DNA from: CBDESN01 sp965242495
Lineage (GTDB): Bacteria; Pseudomonadota; Alphaproteobacteria; MPNO01
Assembly: GCA_965242495.1 (NCBI GenBank)
Contig: CBDESN010000001.1
Location: 1-13,911 of the forward strand
Length of the DNA stretch: 13,911 nucleotides
Direction: 5' to 3'
Shown: positions 1 to 7,970 of the stretch, one piece after another
How the letters are laid out: the number at the start of each line of letters is the position of its first letter
How positions within the stretch are numbered: the first letter of the stretch is position 1
The notes under the pieces: model-generated
The model's database searches: none
Told to the model about the DNA's origin: nothing
Seen by the model: the letters and a program-made list of their open reading frames with translations, nothing else
Position numbers and translations under genes: made by a program

Positions 1-2967
1 CCTGGCGGCGGAACCTTTCCGGCGCCCGATGATTCCACGTACGACGTATTGCCGACGGCAAGGAACCTGAACAACGACGGCGATGTCGAGGCGGATGCGG
101 ATACGGTAGACGCGCCCGCCGTCAAGGTGATTTCGCGAGACGCCTACGACATCGCCGTCAACGTGACGCCCGCGGGCAGAAGGGTCCGCTCGACGGGCCA
201 CCATGGCGTCCACGCCTACTACGCGACGCTCGGCGCGAACAACGGGTCGATCAGCGTCGCCGTCGCCGACGGCGCGACCGTCGAGGGCGGCAGGGCCGGC
301 ATCCACGTCGCCAACGCGGGGCTGGACGCGGGCGAGGACGAGACCGCCGGGACCGCCGACGACATCCTGAAGCAGACCGTGACGGTGGACGGCACGGTGA
401 CGGGCGGGACGGGCGCTGCCGTGCGTCTCGCGGGCGGCGGCACGCTGACGGTCGGCGCGGCGGGCAAGGTGCACGCCGGCTCTTCGGGCCGGGCGATCTG
501 GGCCAGCGGGCCGGGGCGGGCGGTCATTCGCATCGACGGCGAGGTGAAAGGCGGGCGCGGCGGCGGGGCCGAAGCGGTGCCTGCCGTGCATCTGGCCGGC
601 GCCGGCAGCAGGCTGACGGTCGGTCCGGCGGGACGCATTGCGCTCGATGAAGGAGCCGAACTCGCGATCCGGCGCGACGGCGAGGGGACCGTGTTGATCG
701 CGATCCAGGATCCCGATCTCGCCGCCGCAGGCGGCGGATTCACGCAGAAGAGCGTCAACGACGCGATCGAGCGGCTGGGCGGCACCGTCGGCGGCGACGG
801 CGACAGCGAGATCCGGGTCGCCATGGGAGAGCCCGACGATCCGGACCTCGACAGCGGCGTGTATTTTCCGGTGACTCTCGACGAAATCGCTCTGGAACCC
901 GCTTCCGAAAGAAGCGTGGAAGGCGGCGACGTCGTGGAGACGGAGAACGTGCCCGCCATCGCGGCGGTTTCGCGCGGCGCCGTCGACATCGCCGTCGACG
1001 TGGCCGCGGGCGCAAGGGTCCGCTCGACGGGCCATCATGGCATCCACGCCTACTACCCGGAGTACGACGAGAGCAACGGCTCCATTTCCGTCACCGTCGG
1101 CGCGGACGCGAGCGTGACCGGCGGCATGGCCGGCATCCACGTCGAGAACGCGGGCGGCGACGTCACGGTCGAGAGCGCCGGGACCGTCAGGGCGGGAACC
1201 GACGGCATCCGGGTCGTCAAGCCGGGGATCCTGGGCGATATCGCCATCGCCATCGCCGGCGGCTCGATCGCCGCGGACGCCGGCGACGGCATCCGCGCCT
1301 ACTACGCGACGGCCAACGACATGAACGGCGCCATCCGCGTCACGGTGGAGGCGGGCGCGACCGTCGCCGGCGGCAGGGCCGGCATCCACGTCGAGAACGC
1401 GGGGCTGGGCGCGGGCGAGGACAAGATCGCCGGGACCGCCGACGACCTCCTGAAGCAGACCGTCACGGTGCACGGCACGGTGACGGGCGGGACGGACGCG
1501 GCCGTGCATCTGGCCGGCGGCGGCAGGCTGAGGGTCCACGAGACGGGCAAGGTGCGTGCCGGCGAAGGTTCTTCGCGTCCGGCGATCCTGGTCAACGATC
1601 CCGGCCGGGCGGAGATCCGCATCGACGGCGAGGTGCGCGGCAGCGCGGGCGCGGACGCGGCGGTGCATCTGACCGGCGGCGGCCGCGTGATCGTCGGTCC
1701 GAAGGGCAGCGTGAACCCCAACGGAGCGGACGTCGCGATCCGGAGTGACGACGCGACGACCGAGTTGATCGCGATCCAGAATCCCGATCTCGCCGCCGAA
1801 GGCGGCGAATTGACGCCGAAGAGCTACAGAGACGCGATGAGGCGGCTGGGCGGCACCGTCAGCGGCGAGATCAGCCTCGACGGCGGCGGGGTCGCCGCCG
1901 CGGAGAACCCGGACGGCCCCTTCAGCGGTCTCAGCGGCGTAGTAGCGTCTATTCCGTTGGCTCGCGAGGGAATCAATCTGATACCCGGCGAGGGGTTCGA
2001 AGAACTTCTGGAAAACGGCAACGGGGGCGACGGGAAGATGATGGTGCGCTTCGATTGCGACATAGACCCTCGGGTGACGGACAAGTGCCGCCTCTACGCG
2101 GCGCTGCCGTCGGCGCTGCTGGCGATGAACGGGCTGCCGACCTACGGCGAGCGCATGGCGGCGGCGCGGGACGGCTCCGGCGGCTGGGCGCGGATCGACG
2201 GCGCGGACGGCGAGTGGAAGGCGAAGAACGCGACGCAGCCGAACATGGCCTTCGACTACCGCCGCTACGGCGTGCAGGCGGGGGTGGATTTGGCCGTCGG
2301 CGGCGACGCGCGGTTCGGCGTGTCGGTGCGCGGGCTGCAGGGGTCGGCGGAAATGGCGGGGTCCGGCGGCAAGATCGAGCTGTCCGGGGTCGGCGCGGGC
2401 GTGCACGGCACGGCGTTCCTCGGCGGCGGCTTCCATGTGGACGCGCAGGCGATGACGACCTGGTACGACGTCAAGCTGACCTCCGGCCGGATGGTTCTGA
2501 CGACGGACGGCGCGAAGGGGCTGGCTCTCGGCGTCGAGGTCGGGCGGCGGACGGACATGGGCGGCGGCCTGACCGTGACGCCCGGCGCCGGCCTCTCCTG
2601 GTCCGAGGTGGACATGAGCTTCGCGCGAAGCGCCAACGAGCGCGTGTCGCTGGAGGACGCGCGGAGCCTCGCGGGCCGCGCCGGGCTGCGCGTCGAGATG
2701 GAGGCCGGCTTCCTGCTGTTCGGTTCGGTGGAGGCCACCCACGAGTTCTCGGACAGCAGGTCGGCGCGGATCTGGGGGGCGCAGTTGGCTTCGGACGTCG
2801 CGCTGAGCACGACCGAGACGGAGAAGACCGGGTTCCGCATCGGGGCCGGCGGCGCGCACGGCTGGGGGGACGGCCGCTACGCGCTGCGCGCATCGGCCGG
2901 ATACGCCGCCCGCGGCATCGGCGACAGCGAAATCGACGGCGGAATCAGCTTCGTCGCGAAGTTCTGA
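1..2967 (+). CDS. Autotransporter, C-terminal part (5' end outside window)
   Basis: The frame is open from base 1, so the start lies upstream; the TTG at 49 is only the first start-like codon and is not chosen. Residues are counted from the first codon (988 in all). Residues ~39-622 are a beta-helix passenger, Gly/Ala/Val/Thr-rich with recurring coils of the type 'GIHV.NAG' and 'SISVTV', and with a tandem duplication (copies at 115-795 and 952-1866). The only two cysteines are C686 and C696 (C-x9-C), just before the barrel. From about residue 728 (base 2182) to the end, alternating amphipathic strands rich in Gly and aromatics end in 'SFVAKF'; a terminal Phe and ~260 residues fit the autotransporter beta-domain that inserts in the outer membrane. 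By family knowledge this is type Va secretion with a surface-exposed passenger; the ligand is unknown. It is a paralogue of the gene at 8386. Confidence 0.92.
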   Translation, partial: PGGGTFPAPDDSTYDVLPTARNLNNDGDVEADADTVDAPAVKVISRDAYDIAVNVTPAGRRVRSTGHHGVHAYYATLGANNGSISVAVADGATVEGGRAGIHVANAGLDAGEDETAGTADDILKQTVTVDGTVTGGTGAAVRLAGGGTLTVGAAGKVHAGSSGRAIWASGPGRAVIRIDGEVKGGRGGGAEAVPAVHLAGAGSRLTVGPAGRIALDEGAELAIRRDGEGTVLIAIQDPDLAAAGGGFTQKSVNDAIERLGGTVGGDGDSEIRVAMGEPDDPDLDSGVYFPVTLDEIALEPASERSVEGGDVVETENVPAIAAVSRGAVDIAVDVAAGARVRSTGHHGIHAYYPEYDESNGSISVTVGADASVTGGMAGIHVENAGGDVTVESAGTVRAGTDGIRVVKPGILGDIAIAIAGGSIAADAGDGIRAYYATANDMNGAIRVTVEAGATVAGGRAGIHVENAGLGAGEDKIAGTADDLLKQTVTVHGTVTGGTDAAVHLAGGGRLRVHETGKVRAGEGSSRPAILVNDPGRAEIRIDGEVRGSAGADAAVHLTGGGRVIVGPKGSVNPNGADVAIRSDDATTELIAIQNPDLAAEGGELTPKSYRDAMRRLGGTVSGEISLDGGGVAAAENPDGPFSGLSGVVASIPLAREGINLIPGEGFEELLENGNGGDGKMMVRFDCDIDPRVTDKCRLYAALPSALLAMNGLPTYGERMAAARDGSGGWARIDGADGEWKAKNATQPNMAFDYRRYGVQAGVDLAVGGDARFGVSVRGLQGSAEMAGSGGKIELSGVGAGVHGTAFLGGGFHVDAQAMTTWYDVKLTSGRMVLTTDGAKGLALGVEVGRRTDMGGGLTVTPGAGLSWSEVDMSFARSANERVSLEDARSLAGRAGLRVEMEAGFLLFGSVEATHEFSDSRSARIWGAQLASDVALSTTETEKTGFRIGAGGAHGWGDGRYALRASAGYAARGIGDSEIDGGISFVAKF
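115..795 (+). repeat. Tandem passenger repeat, copy A
   Basis: First copy of a duplicated passenger block. It opens with 'SRDAYDIAVNV', passes through 'STGHHGVHAYYA' and 'GTADDILKQTVTV', and ends with 'AIQDPDLAA' followed by 'RLGGTV'. The same landmarks occur in the same order in copy B, 834-837 bases later at the left end. Boundaries are approximate. Confidence 0.8.
952..1866 (+). repeat. Tandem passenger repeat, copy B (with one extra module)
   Basis: Second copy of the block: 'SRGAVDIAVDV', 'STGHHGIHAYY', 'GTADDLLKQTVTV', 'AIQNPDLAA', 'RLGGTV'. The offset from copy A grows from 834 bases at the left (cgctcg at 187 and 1021) to 1071 bases at the right (ggcaccgtc ending at 789 and 1860). 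Copy B therefore carries 237 extra bases (79 codons). These correspond to an added beta-helix module containing 'GTDGIRVVKPG' and 'GDGIRAYYAT', a type also found repeatedly in the autotransporter at 8386. Confidence 0.8.
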
Positions 2968-3031
2968 CCGGGCGGCGCCGGTTCCCTGCTTTCGAGCCGC
3001 CGGCGTCCCTTGGAAAGCCCTCTTGGAGCGC

Positions 3032-3155
3032 GCTTCGCAACTTCGGGGCGAACGTTCGGCGCAACGCTTCCCGAACTTCGCGAAGCCGCTCTCGCGTCGT
3101 CCGGCGGACGAACTCGCTCGCCGAAGCCTGGCCGACAAGCAGGCCGGGCTTGTCG
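3032..3155. other. Cluster of three inverted repeats (possible terminator or REP-like structure)
   Basis: Three potential stem-loops lie head to tail. (a) 3032-3047 pairs with 3070-3086, imperfectly (one bulge, one mismatch), and its loop contains the palindrome CGAACGTTCG (3049-3058). (b) 3097-3102 TCGTCC pairs with 3106-3111 GGACGA around a 3-base loop. (c) 3133-3140 CGACAAGC pairs with 3148-3155 GCTTGTCG around a 7-base loop. No T-tract follows, so a classical intrinsic terminator is not shown. Ending transcription of the autotransporter upstream, or a palindromic intergenic repeat element, are both possible. Confidence 0.5.
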
Positions 3156-3522
3156 CGAACGCCTGGCGAGGCACGGGCGCCAACGCCGGGAACGCCAGCG
3201 CTTGAGCCGCGCGCGCCGTTCGTGACGTCCGGCTTTCAAGGGTACGGAATTTCTTCTACCCGGGTGCGGAAAACTGCGAATTCTCTGCGCCGCGACCGTC
3301 GTTTTCCAGGATCCCGCCCCAAGGTCGGCCGGACGTTGCCGCCCTTGCAACCGGCCGTCCGCGTTCGGGCCGTGTCGCTCCGGGTCTGCGGCGCGCCGTC
3401 GCGGCAACCATGCCTTTCGTTCTCCGGGCGCTCGTGCGGACCCGCCGCCGGACGGACGGAGCGCGGGGCGCCGGACGGACGGCGAGCCGGCAAAATAAGG
3501 CGCAGCGCAAACGCCTCGCGAA

Positions 3523-3551
3523 TGGAAAACGGCCGCGGCCCGTGCTATCCA
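3523..3551 (+). promoter_or_regulatory. Weak candidate promoter for tyrS
   Basis: TGGAAA (3523-3528) and TATCCA (3546-3551) are spaced by 17 bases and match the -35 and -10 consensus at 4/6 and 3/6. They would start transcription a few bases before the tyrS Shine-Dalgarno, giving a very short leader. The match is poor and could be chance. Confidence 0.25.
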
Positions 3552-3562
3552 GCGAAGAGCCG

Positions 3563-3569
3563 AAGGAAG
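3563..3569 (+). promoter_or_regulatory. Ribosome binding site of tyrS
   Basis: AAGGAAG ends four bases before the ATG at 3574. It is the only purine-rich Shine-Dalgarno-like stretch close to the predicted start and supports that start. Confidence 0.6.
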
Positions 3570-3573
3570 CGAA

Positions 3574-4824
3574 ATGCTCCAGTCCGATTTCCTGAACACC
3601 GCCGTCGCTCGGGGCTTCGTGCATCAATGCACGGACATGGAGGCGCTCGACGCCGCGCTCTCCGAGAGCGCGCCCAGAACATGCTATATCGGCTTCGACT
3701 GCACCGCCGACAGCCTGCACGTCGGCAGCCTGATGCCGATCATGCTGCTGCGCTGGTTCCAGAAATCCGGTCACAAACCGATCGTCCTGCTGGGCGGCGG
3801 CACCTCCAAGGTCGGAGATCCGTCGGGAAAGGACGAAAGCCGCCGGCTGTTGACCGATCTGCAGATCGAGGAGAACAAGGCCAGCATCCGCAGCGTGTTC
3901 CGGAACTTCCTCTCGTTCGGCGACGGCCCGGCGGACGCGATGATGGCCGACAACGCCGACTGGCTCGACAGCCTGGAATACATACCGTTTCTGAGGGAGT
4001 ACGGCCGCCGCTTCTCGATCAACCGGATGCTGAGCTTCGATTCGGTGAAGCTGCGCCTCGAGCGCGAGCAGCCGCTCACCTTCCTTGAGTTCAACTACAT
4101 GATTCTCCAGGCGTACGACTTCCTGGAACTCCACCGGCGACACGGCTGCATCCTGCAGATGGGAGGCTCCGACCAGTGGGGCAACATCGTCAACGGAGTC
4201 GAACTCGGCCGCCGCGCGGACGGCGCCGCCCTTTTCGGCCTCACCTCGCCGCTGATCGCCACCGCGTCGGGCGCGAAGATGGGCAAAACCGCCGACGGCG
4301 CGGTGTGGCTGAACGCGGATCGAGTGCTTCCGTACGACTACTGGCAGTTCTGGCGCAATGCGGCGGATGCCGACGTCGGACGGTTTCTCCGCCTGTTCAC
4401 GGAGCTGCCGCTCGACGAGATCTCGCGGCTGGAAGCGCTCGGCGGCGCGGAAATCAACGAGGCGAAGAAAGCTCTCGCGGACGCCGCCACCGCGCTCTGC
4501 CACGGCGCCGCCGCCGCGGCGGCGGCGGGGCGCGCGGCCTTCGAGACCTTCGAACGGGGACTGGCCGCGGAGGGCCTGCCGACGATCGAGCTTCCGCGCG
4601 CCGAGCTGGAAGCCGGCGTCCCCGCGTTTGCGCTGTTCGCCCGCGCCGGACTCGCCGACACCGGCGGCGCGGCGCGGCGCCTCATCCGGGGCGGCGGGGG
4701 ACGGCTCAACGACGCCCGGCTGGAAGACGAGAGCCGCACGGTGACCCTGTCCGACCTGAACGCCGACGGAGCCATCAAGCTGTCGGCGGGAAAGAAAAGG
4801 CACGTGCTGGTCCGCGCCGCCTGA
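3574..4824 (+). CDS. tyrS: Tyrosyl-tRNA synthetase
   Basis: Cytoplasmic class I aminoacyl-tRNA synthetase (EC 6.1.1.1) that charges tRNA-Tyr with tyrosine using ATP. The 416 residues are normal for bacterial TyrS. The HIGH signature appears as HVGS at residues 49-52, preceded by the tyrosine-pocket pattern with Y38, G40 and D42. 'GGSDQWGN' is at 197-204, and 'YMILQAYD' (Y175, Q179, D182) supplies further tyrosine-binding residues. The KMSKS loop is KMGKT at 235-239, a form I associate with alphaproteobacteria. The C-terminal ~70 residues, around 'ARRLIRGGGGRLND', fit the S4 RNA-binding domain. An Ala-rich stretch (311-322) links the anticodon-binding helices. The gene appears monocistronic and converges on the AsmA-like gene 7 bp downstream. 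No T-box or leader structure was seen upstream. Nothing suggests loss of function. Confidence 0.97.
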   Translation: MLQSDFLNTAVARGFVHQCTDMEALDAALSESAPRTCYIGFDCTADSLHVGSLMPIMLLRWFQKSGHKPIVLLGGGTSKVGDPSGKDESRRLLTDLQIEENKASIRSVFRNFLSFGDGPADAMMADNADWLDSLEYIPFLREYGRRFSINRMLSFDSVKLRLEREQPLTFLEFNYMILQAYDFLELHRRHGCILQMGGSDQWGNIVNGVELGRRADGAALFGLTSPLIATASGAKMGKTADGAVWLNADRVLPYDYWQFWRNAADADVGRFLRLFTELPLDEISRLEALGGAEINEAKKALADAATALCHGAAAAAAAGRAAFETFERGLAAEGLPTIELPRAELEAGVPAFALFARAGLADTGGAARRLIRGGGGRLNDARLEDESRTVTLSDLNADGAIKLSAGKKRHVLVRAA

Positions 4825-4835
4825 CGCGGCGTCAG
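4821..4835. terminator. Palindrome spanning both convergent stop codons
   Basis: CTGACGC-G-GCGTCAG is a perfect 7-bp inverted repeat around one base. It contains the TGA of tyrS (4822-4824) on the plus strand and the TGA of the AsmA-like gene (4834-4832) on the minus strand. It could serve as a compact bidirectional terminator, but there is no T-tract and the usable hairpin would be only about five base pairs, so the function is uncertain. Confidence 0.35.
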
Positions 4836-7800
4836 CCGCCCTCGGACGGAGCGTTCGGTTTCTCCGGCGCGAATCCGGTCAGGCCGTCGAACAACTTTCG
4901 GAGAATGCCGGGCGCAAGCATCGACAGCGGATTGACCGACAGTTCCAGGGCGTCGATCGAACCTCTGGCGCGAAACGACGCGGCGAATACGCCGCTCTTC
5001 TCTCCGCCGGTGAGAAATTTCCCCAGAATCGGGATGTTTCCGAGAAGGCTGTTGAGCGTGTAGGCGGGCACGATCGTCCCGCGAAGATCGACGTCGTCCC
5101 GCCCGACCCGGCCGGAAACGGTCAGGCCGAGTTCGGAACCGATGGCGTGCGCATCGGAAATCGTCGCCGCGCCGTTCTTGTACGCGAAGGGCGCGGTGAA
5201 CGCGCTGAAGGCGATGCCTCGCCCTTGCAACAGGTCGCCGATCCCCGACAGCGACGCCATCGTAAGCAGCCGCGCCATCGCGGGAGCGTCGGCGATCCGG
5301 AACCGCTTCATGCCGACCGTCCCTTTCCAGGCGTCGGCCGCCGCGCGCCGCGCCGTCAGATCGAGCGCGCCGCCGCGAACCGACCCGGCGAGGCCGAGCG
5401 CGGCGAAAAGCGCGCCCGCGTCGCCCGCGACGATCTTCAGGTCGTGTCCGCCGGCGCGAGCGGTCATCGCGGCGGAAACGCGCTTTCCGCCTTCCGGCAA
5501 GGCGCCCCGAAGCCGAACGACGCGCCATTTTCCCGCATCCCGCTCGAGCCTGACCAGGACGTCCTCCAACGGAGGCCCGGATCCGATCCAGACCTTTGCG
5601 AAGCGGCCGGAAAGCGCGAGCTCGCCGAGTTCCGGAATCTCGGACTCGCCGTCCATGCCGTCGATCAGCGGGCCGGCGTCGAACGCTTCGCCCGTCAGTT
5701 CGACGGCCAGTTCGCCCGTCGGGGCCTCCCTGATTCTGGCCCGGGCCGACGTCCGTCCAACCGCGAATCTGTCGATCTCGAGAACCGTCCCGCCCGCCGC
5801 GCGCGTCTGGCGGCCGGACATCCGGAAATCGCCCGCCCGAACGGCGAACGACGGAATGCCGGCGAATCGTCCGTCCGCCAGCTCGGCGGTGAAACCGGCC
5901 TTGCCGGGAAAGCCCGGCAGCTTGCTCCAGCCGAAACCCGGCAAGGCAAGAGCCGCCGGAGAAAGATCGATCTCGACCGTGAGAAGGTCGCCGCCGGAGG
6001 CGCCGCGCCGATAGACGAACCGGGTCGGCGCCCGCCCCCGGACGAAGCTCTCCGCGCCCAGAATCCGGGCATGCGCGTCGGTCAGCGCGAGGCGGCCGTC
6101 GAGACGCCCTCCGTCCGCGCTCGCGAAATCCCTGAACCAGGAAAACCGCGCCCGCGCCCCGACGAAATCCGCCTCGCCTTCGATTCTCATCCGGCCGTCC
6201 TCGAAGTCGAGCCTCGCGGCGCCGTTTTCGACCGGCCGGCCGGCGAACGCGTCGCGCAAAACGAACCCCGAAATTTCCGACTCCGCCGCGATGACCATGT
6301 CGTCCGCCGCCAGGGCCGCGAGCAGGGGAAACTCGAACCGAAGACGCGTCGAATGCGCGCCCGCCGCGACGCGGAGGTCGGCGCGCGACAGCAGGGCGAG
6401 CCGGGGATGGGCGAGGAGATCGAGGGCCGCGACCGCCGGGCCGCTCGCGGCGACGGAAATCTTCATCGATTCCTGCGGCGCGCCGATGCCCTCGATGCTG
6501 ACCGCGCCGTCTCCGATCGAGATCTCTCCGAGACGCCCGCCTTGCACCGCGAAGTCGATGCGCTCGCCGCCGAACGCCGCCGTGGCGTCGACGCCCCTGA
6601 TCGGCGGCAGGGGCGCCAGATACTCGATGCTTGCGCCATGGAGCGCGAAGCGTCCGTTGAAGGAATCGAATTTCGCCTCGCCGGCCGCCTCGCCGTCGAC
6701 CGCCATGCGCGCCGTGAACGCGATCGCCGCGTCCCGAACCGCCCCGTCCGTGATGTGGGCGGCGACCCAGTTCCTCGCCGGGCGGGCGAAGGAGGTCGGC
6801 CACAAGCCGTAGAGATCCTCGAGCGGAAACTCCGGAACTTCGACCGTGGCGTTCATCGTCACGGTCCCGCCGACGCGAGCGAGGACGCCTTTGGCCGTCG
6901 CCGTTCCTCCGCCCAGATCGAATCGGGCGGCGGCGACGCGTAGTTCGTCCCGGTCGGTCTCGCCCGTCACGTCGAAAGAGCGGAACGCGAACGGAAAGGG
7001 ACCGTCGACTTCGCCCTCCCCGCCCTTCAACCGGAAACCGCTTCGCTGCACCCTTCCGTCCGTCCCGATGCGAATGTCGGCGTGGCCGGAAATCCGCGCG
7101 CGCAAGACGTTCGCGCCGGTCAACTTCCCGATTTTCGAGAAGAGCGGGTTCGCGTCGACCTCGTCGATCTCCAACCGAAGATCGACGCGCTCCAGCTGTC
7201 CGTCATAGCCCAGATCGCCGGCGACCGTTCCGGCGTCCGGACGCAACTGGAAAGATCCGGCGAGCCCCGCGTCGGTGCGGCGAACGGTCAGATCGGCGCG
7301 GCCGGAATCCCAGGCGATGTCGAGCTTTCTGTCTTCCAGATGCAGGACCCCGCCCACGATGCCTATCCGGTCGAGATAAGCGAATCTGCTGCCGGACCGG
7401 GGGGGACCCGACAATTCGTTCAGCAGGTTCGACGCGAGTCCCGCGTCGGTCGCGGGTTCGCCTCCGGCCTGCCGCAGCCCGAACTCCACCTCGCCGCCTT
7501 CTTGGCGAACGAGCCATACCCGCGGATGGATGAATTCGAGGCTGGTCGGCGCGATCTTGCCTGCGAGCAAGGCGCGAAAACTAAGGCTGACCGCGACCTC
7601 GCCGATATGCGAAAGGGTTTCGCCGCCGCCGATCAGATGCACCCCGAACGCGCGCAATTCGACGGCGCGTTCCCATCCCGCCCAAGCGAGGCGGACGTCG
7701 TCCACCGCGACGCGGACGGGAGTTTCGGGCGGATGCAGCAAGTCGTCCGCGTACGGCAGGAGAAATCCCAGCGAAACCGGCCCCTGCGACAGGCGCCAGG

Positions 7801-7882
7801 CCGAACCGGCAAGCGCCAGCGCCGCGACAACCAACGTGCCGACCGCCACCTCGAGGCAGACGAGCGCAACTCTTCTGACCAT
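4832..7882 (-). CDS. AsmA/YhdP-like (DUF3971-type) envelope protein
   Basis: A large inner-membrane-anchored periplasmic protein of 1016 residues. From the ATG at 7882 a basic N-terminus (MVRR) is followed by one hydrophobic segment (~residues 5-26), then a long beta-rich periplasmic region. The C-terminal part from residue ~936, 'TIVPAYTLNSLLGNIPILG', followed by 'LTGGE' and 'SVNPLSMLAPG', matches what I know of the AsmA-like C-terminal region in alphaproteobacterial DUF3971/YhdP proteins. Family knowledge: AsmA, TamB and YhdP proteins are bridge-like factors for phospholipid transport to, and homeostasis of, the outer membrane. A GTG at 7996 would add 38 residues, but it lies within the DUF455 remnant and upstream of the symmetric promoter dyad, and would bury the membrane anchor, so 7882 is preferred. 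Upstream Shine-Dalgarno is weak (GAG). Annotation is certain to superfamily only. Confidence 0.88.
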   Translation of the reverse strand: MVRRVALVCLEVAVGTLVVAALALAGSAWRLSQGPVSLGFLLPYADDLLHPPETPVRVAVDDVRLAWAGWERAVELRAFGVHLIGGGETLSHIGEVAVSLSFRALLAGKIAPTSLEFIHPRVWLVRQEGGEVEFGLRQAGGEPATDAGLASNLLNELSGPPRSGSRFAYLDRIGIVGGVLHLEDRKLDIAWDSGRADLTVRRTDAGLAGSFQLRPDAGTVAGDLGYDGQLERVDLRLEIDEVDANPLFSKIGKLTGANVLRARISGHADIRIGTDGRVQRSGFRLKGGEGEVDGPFPFAFRSFDVTGETDRDELRVAAARFDLGGGTATAKGVLARVGGTVTMNATVEVPEFPLEDLYGLWPTSFARPARNWVAAHITDGAVRDAAIAFTARMAVDGEAAGEAKFDSFNGRFALHGASIEYLAPLPPIRGVDATAAFGGERIDFAVQGGRLGEISIGDGAVSIEGIGAPQESMKISVAASGPAVAALDLLAHPRLALLSRADLRVAAGAHSTRLRFEFPLLAALAADDMVIAAESEISGFVLRDAFAGRPVENGAARLDFEDGRMRIEGEADFVGARARFSWFRDFASADGGRLDGRLALTDAHARILGAESFVRGRAPTRFVYRRGASGGDLLTVEIDLSPAALALPGFGWSKLPGFPGKAGFTAELADGRFAGIPSFAVRAGDFRMSGRQTRAAGGTVLEIDRFAVGRTSARARIREAPTGELAVELTGEAFDAGPLIDGMDGESEIPELGELALSGRFAKVWIGSGPPLEDVLVRLERDAGKWRVVRLRGALPEGGKRVSAAMTARAGGHDLKIVAGDAGALFAALGLAGSVRGGALDLTARRAAADAWKGTVGMKRFRIADAPAMARLLTMASLSGIGDLLQGRGIAFSAFTAPFAYKNGAATISDAHAIGSELGLTVSGRVGRDDVDLRGTIVPAYTLNSLLGNIPILGKFLTGGEKSGVFAASFRARGSIDALELSVNPLSMLAPGILRKLFDGLTGFAPEKPNAPSEGG

Positions 7883-7900
7883 GATCTCGTGGGAAGATCC

Positions 7901-7953
7901 TTGACCCTTCCGGGCATCGGAAGCAGTCTGCCGAAGAATGTCGAAAGGGTCAA
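7901..7953. promoter_or_regulatory. Symmetric divergent promoter / dyad operator
   Basis: Perfect arms TTGACCCTT (7901-7909) and AAGGGTCAA (7945-7953) flank a central palindrome GCAGTCTGC (7923-7931), with exactly 13 bases on either side. Each arm supplies a good -35 (TTGACC), and 17 bases inward lies CAGTCT (plus) or CAGACT (minus) at the shared centre, a poor -10. The minus-strand promoter would serve the AsmA-like gene (ATG at 7882) and the plus-strand one the former DUF455 gene (ATG at 7971). The dyad could instead, or also, be a regulator binding site. Confidence 0.5.
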
Positions 7954-7970
7954 CGCGCGTGCGAACGAAG

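Larger units (their letters stand above)
2968..3573. other. Intergenic region without a supported gene
   Basis: This gap of 606 bases separates the first autotransporter from tyrS. Several short ORFs exist on both strands, but all are Arg/Ala/Pro-rich products of GC-rich DNA, with no recognisable motif or convincing ribosome binding site. I see three inverted repeats between 3032 and 3155, a 14-base direct repeat (3446-3459 and 3469-3482) and a weak promoter candidate for tyrS. No tRNA or other RNA gene was recognised. Confidence 0.6.

Noticed and set aside
3446..3482. Direct repeat CGCCGGACGGACGG at 3446-3459 and 3469-3482.
   Set aside because: A 14-base repeat of simple GC-rich composition with no adjoining promoter or symmetry; probably chance.
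3410..3595. Short plus-strand ORF overlapping the tyrS start.
   Set aside because: It is Arg-rich with no ribosome binding site or recognisable motif and overlaps tyrS out of frame.
2055..4088. Plus-strand open frame crossing the end of the first autotransporter, the intergenic region and tyrS.
   Set aside because: It overlaps two well-supported genes in another frame, and its product is an Arg-rich low-complexity string.
4338..6803. Minus-strand open frame of about 821 codons over tyrS and the AsmA-like gene.
   Set aside because: It is Arg/Gly-rich and a shadow of the AsmA-like frame and the antisense of tyrS.
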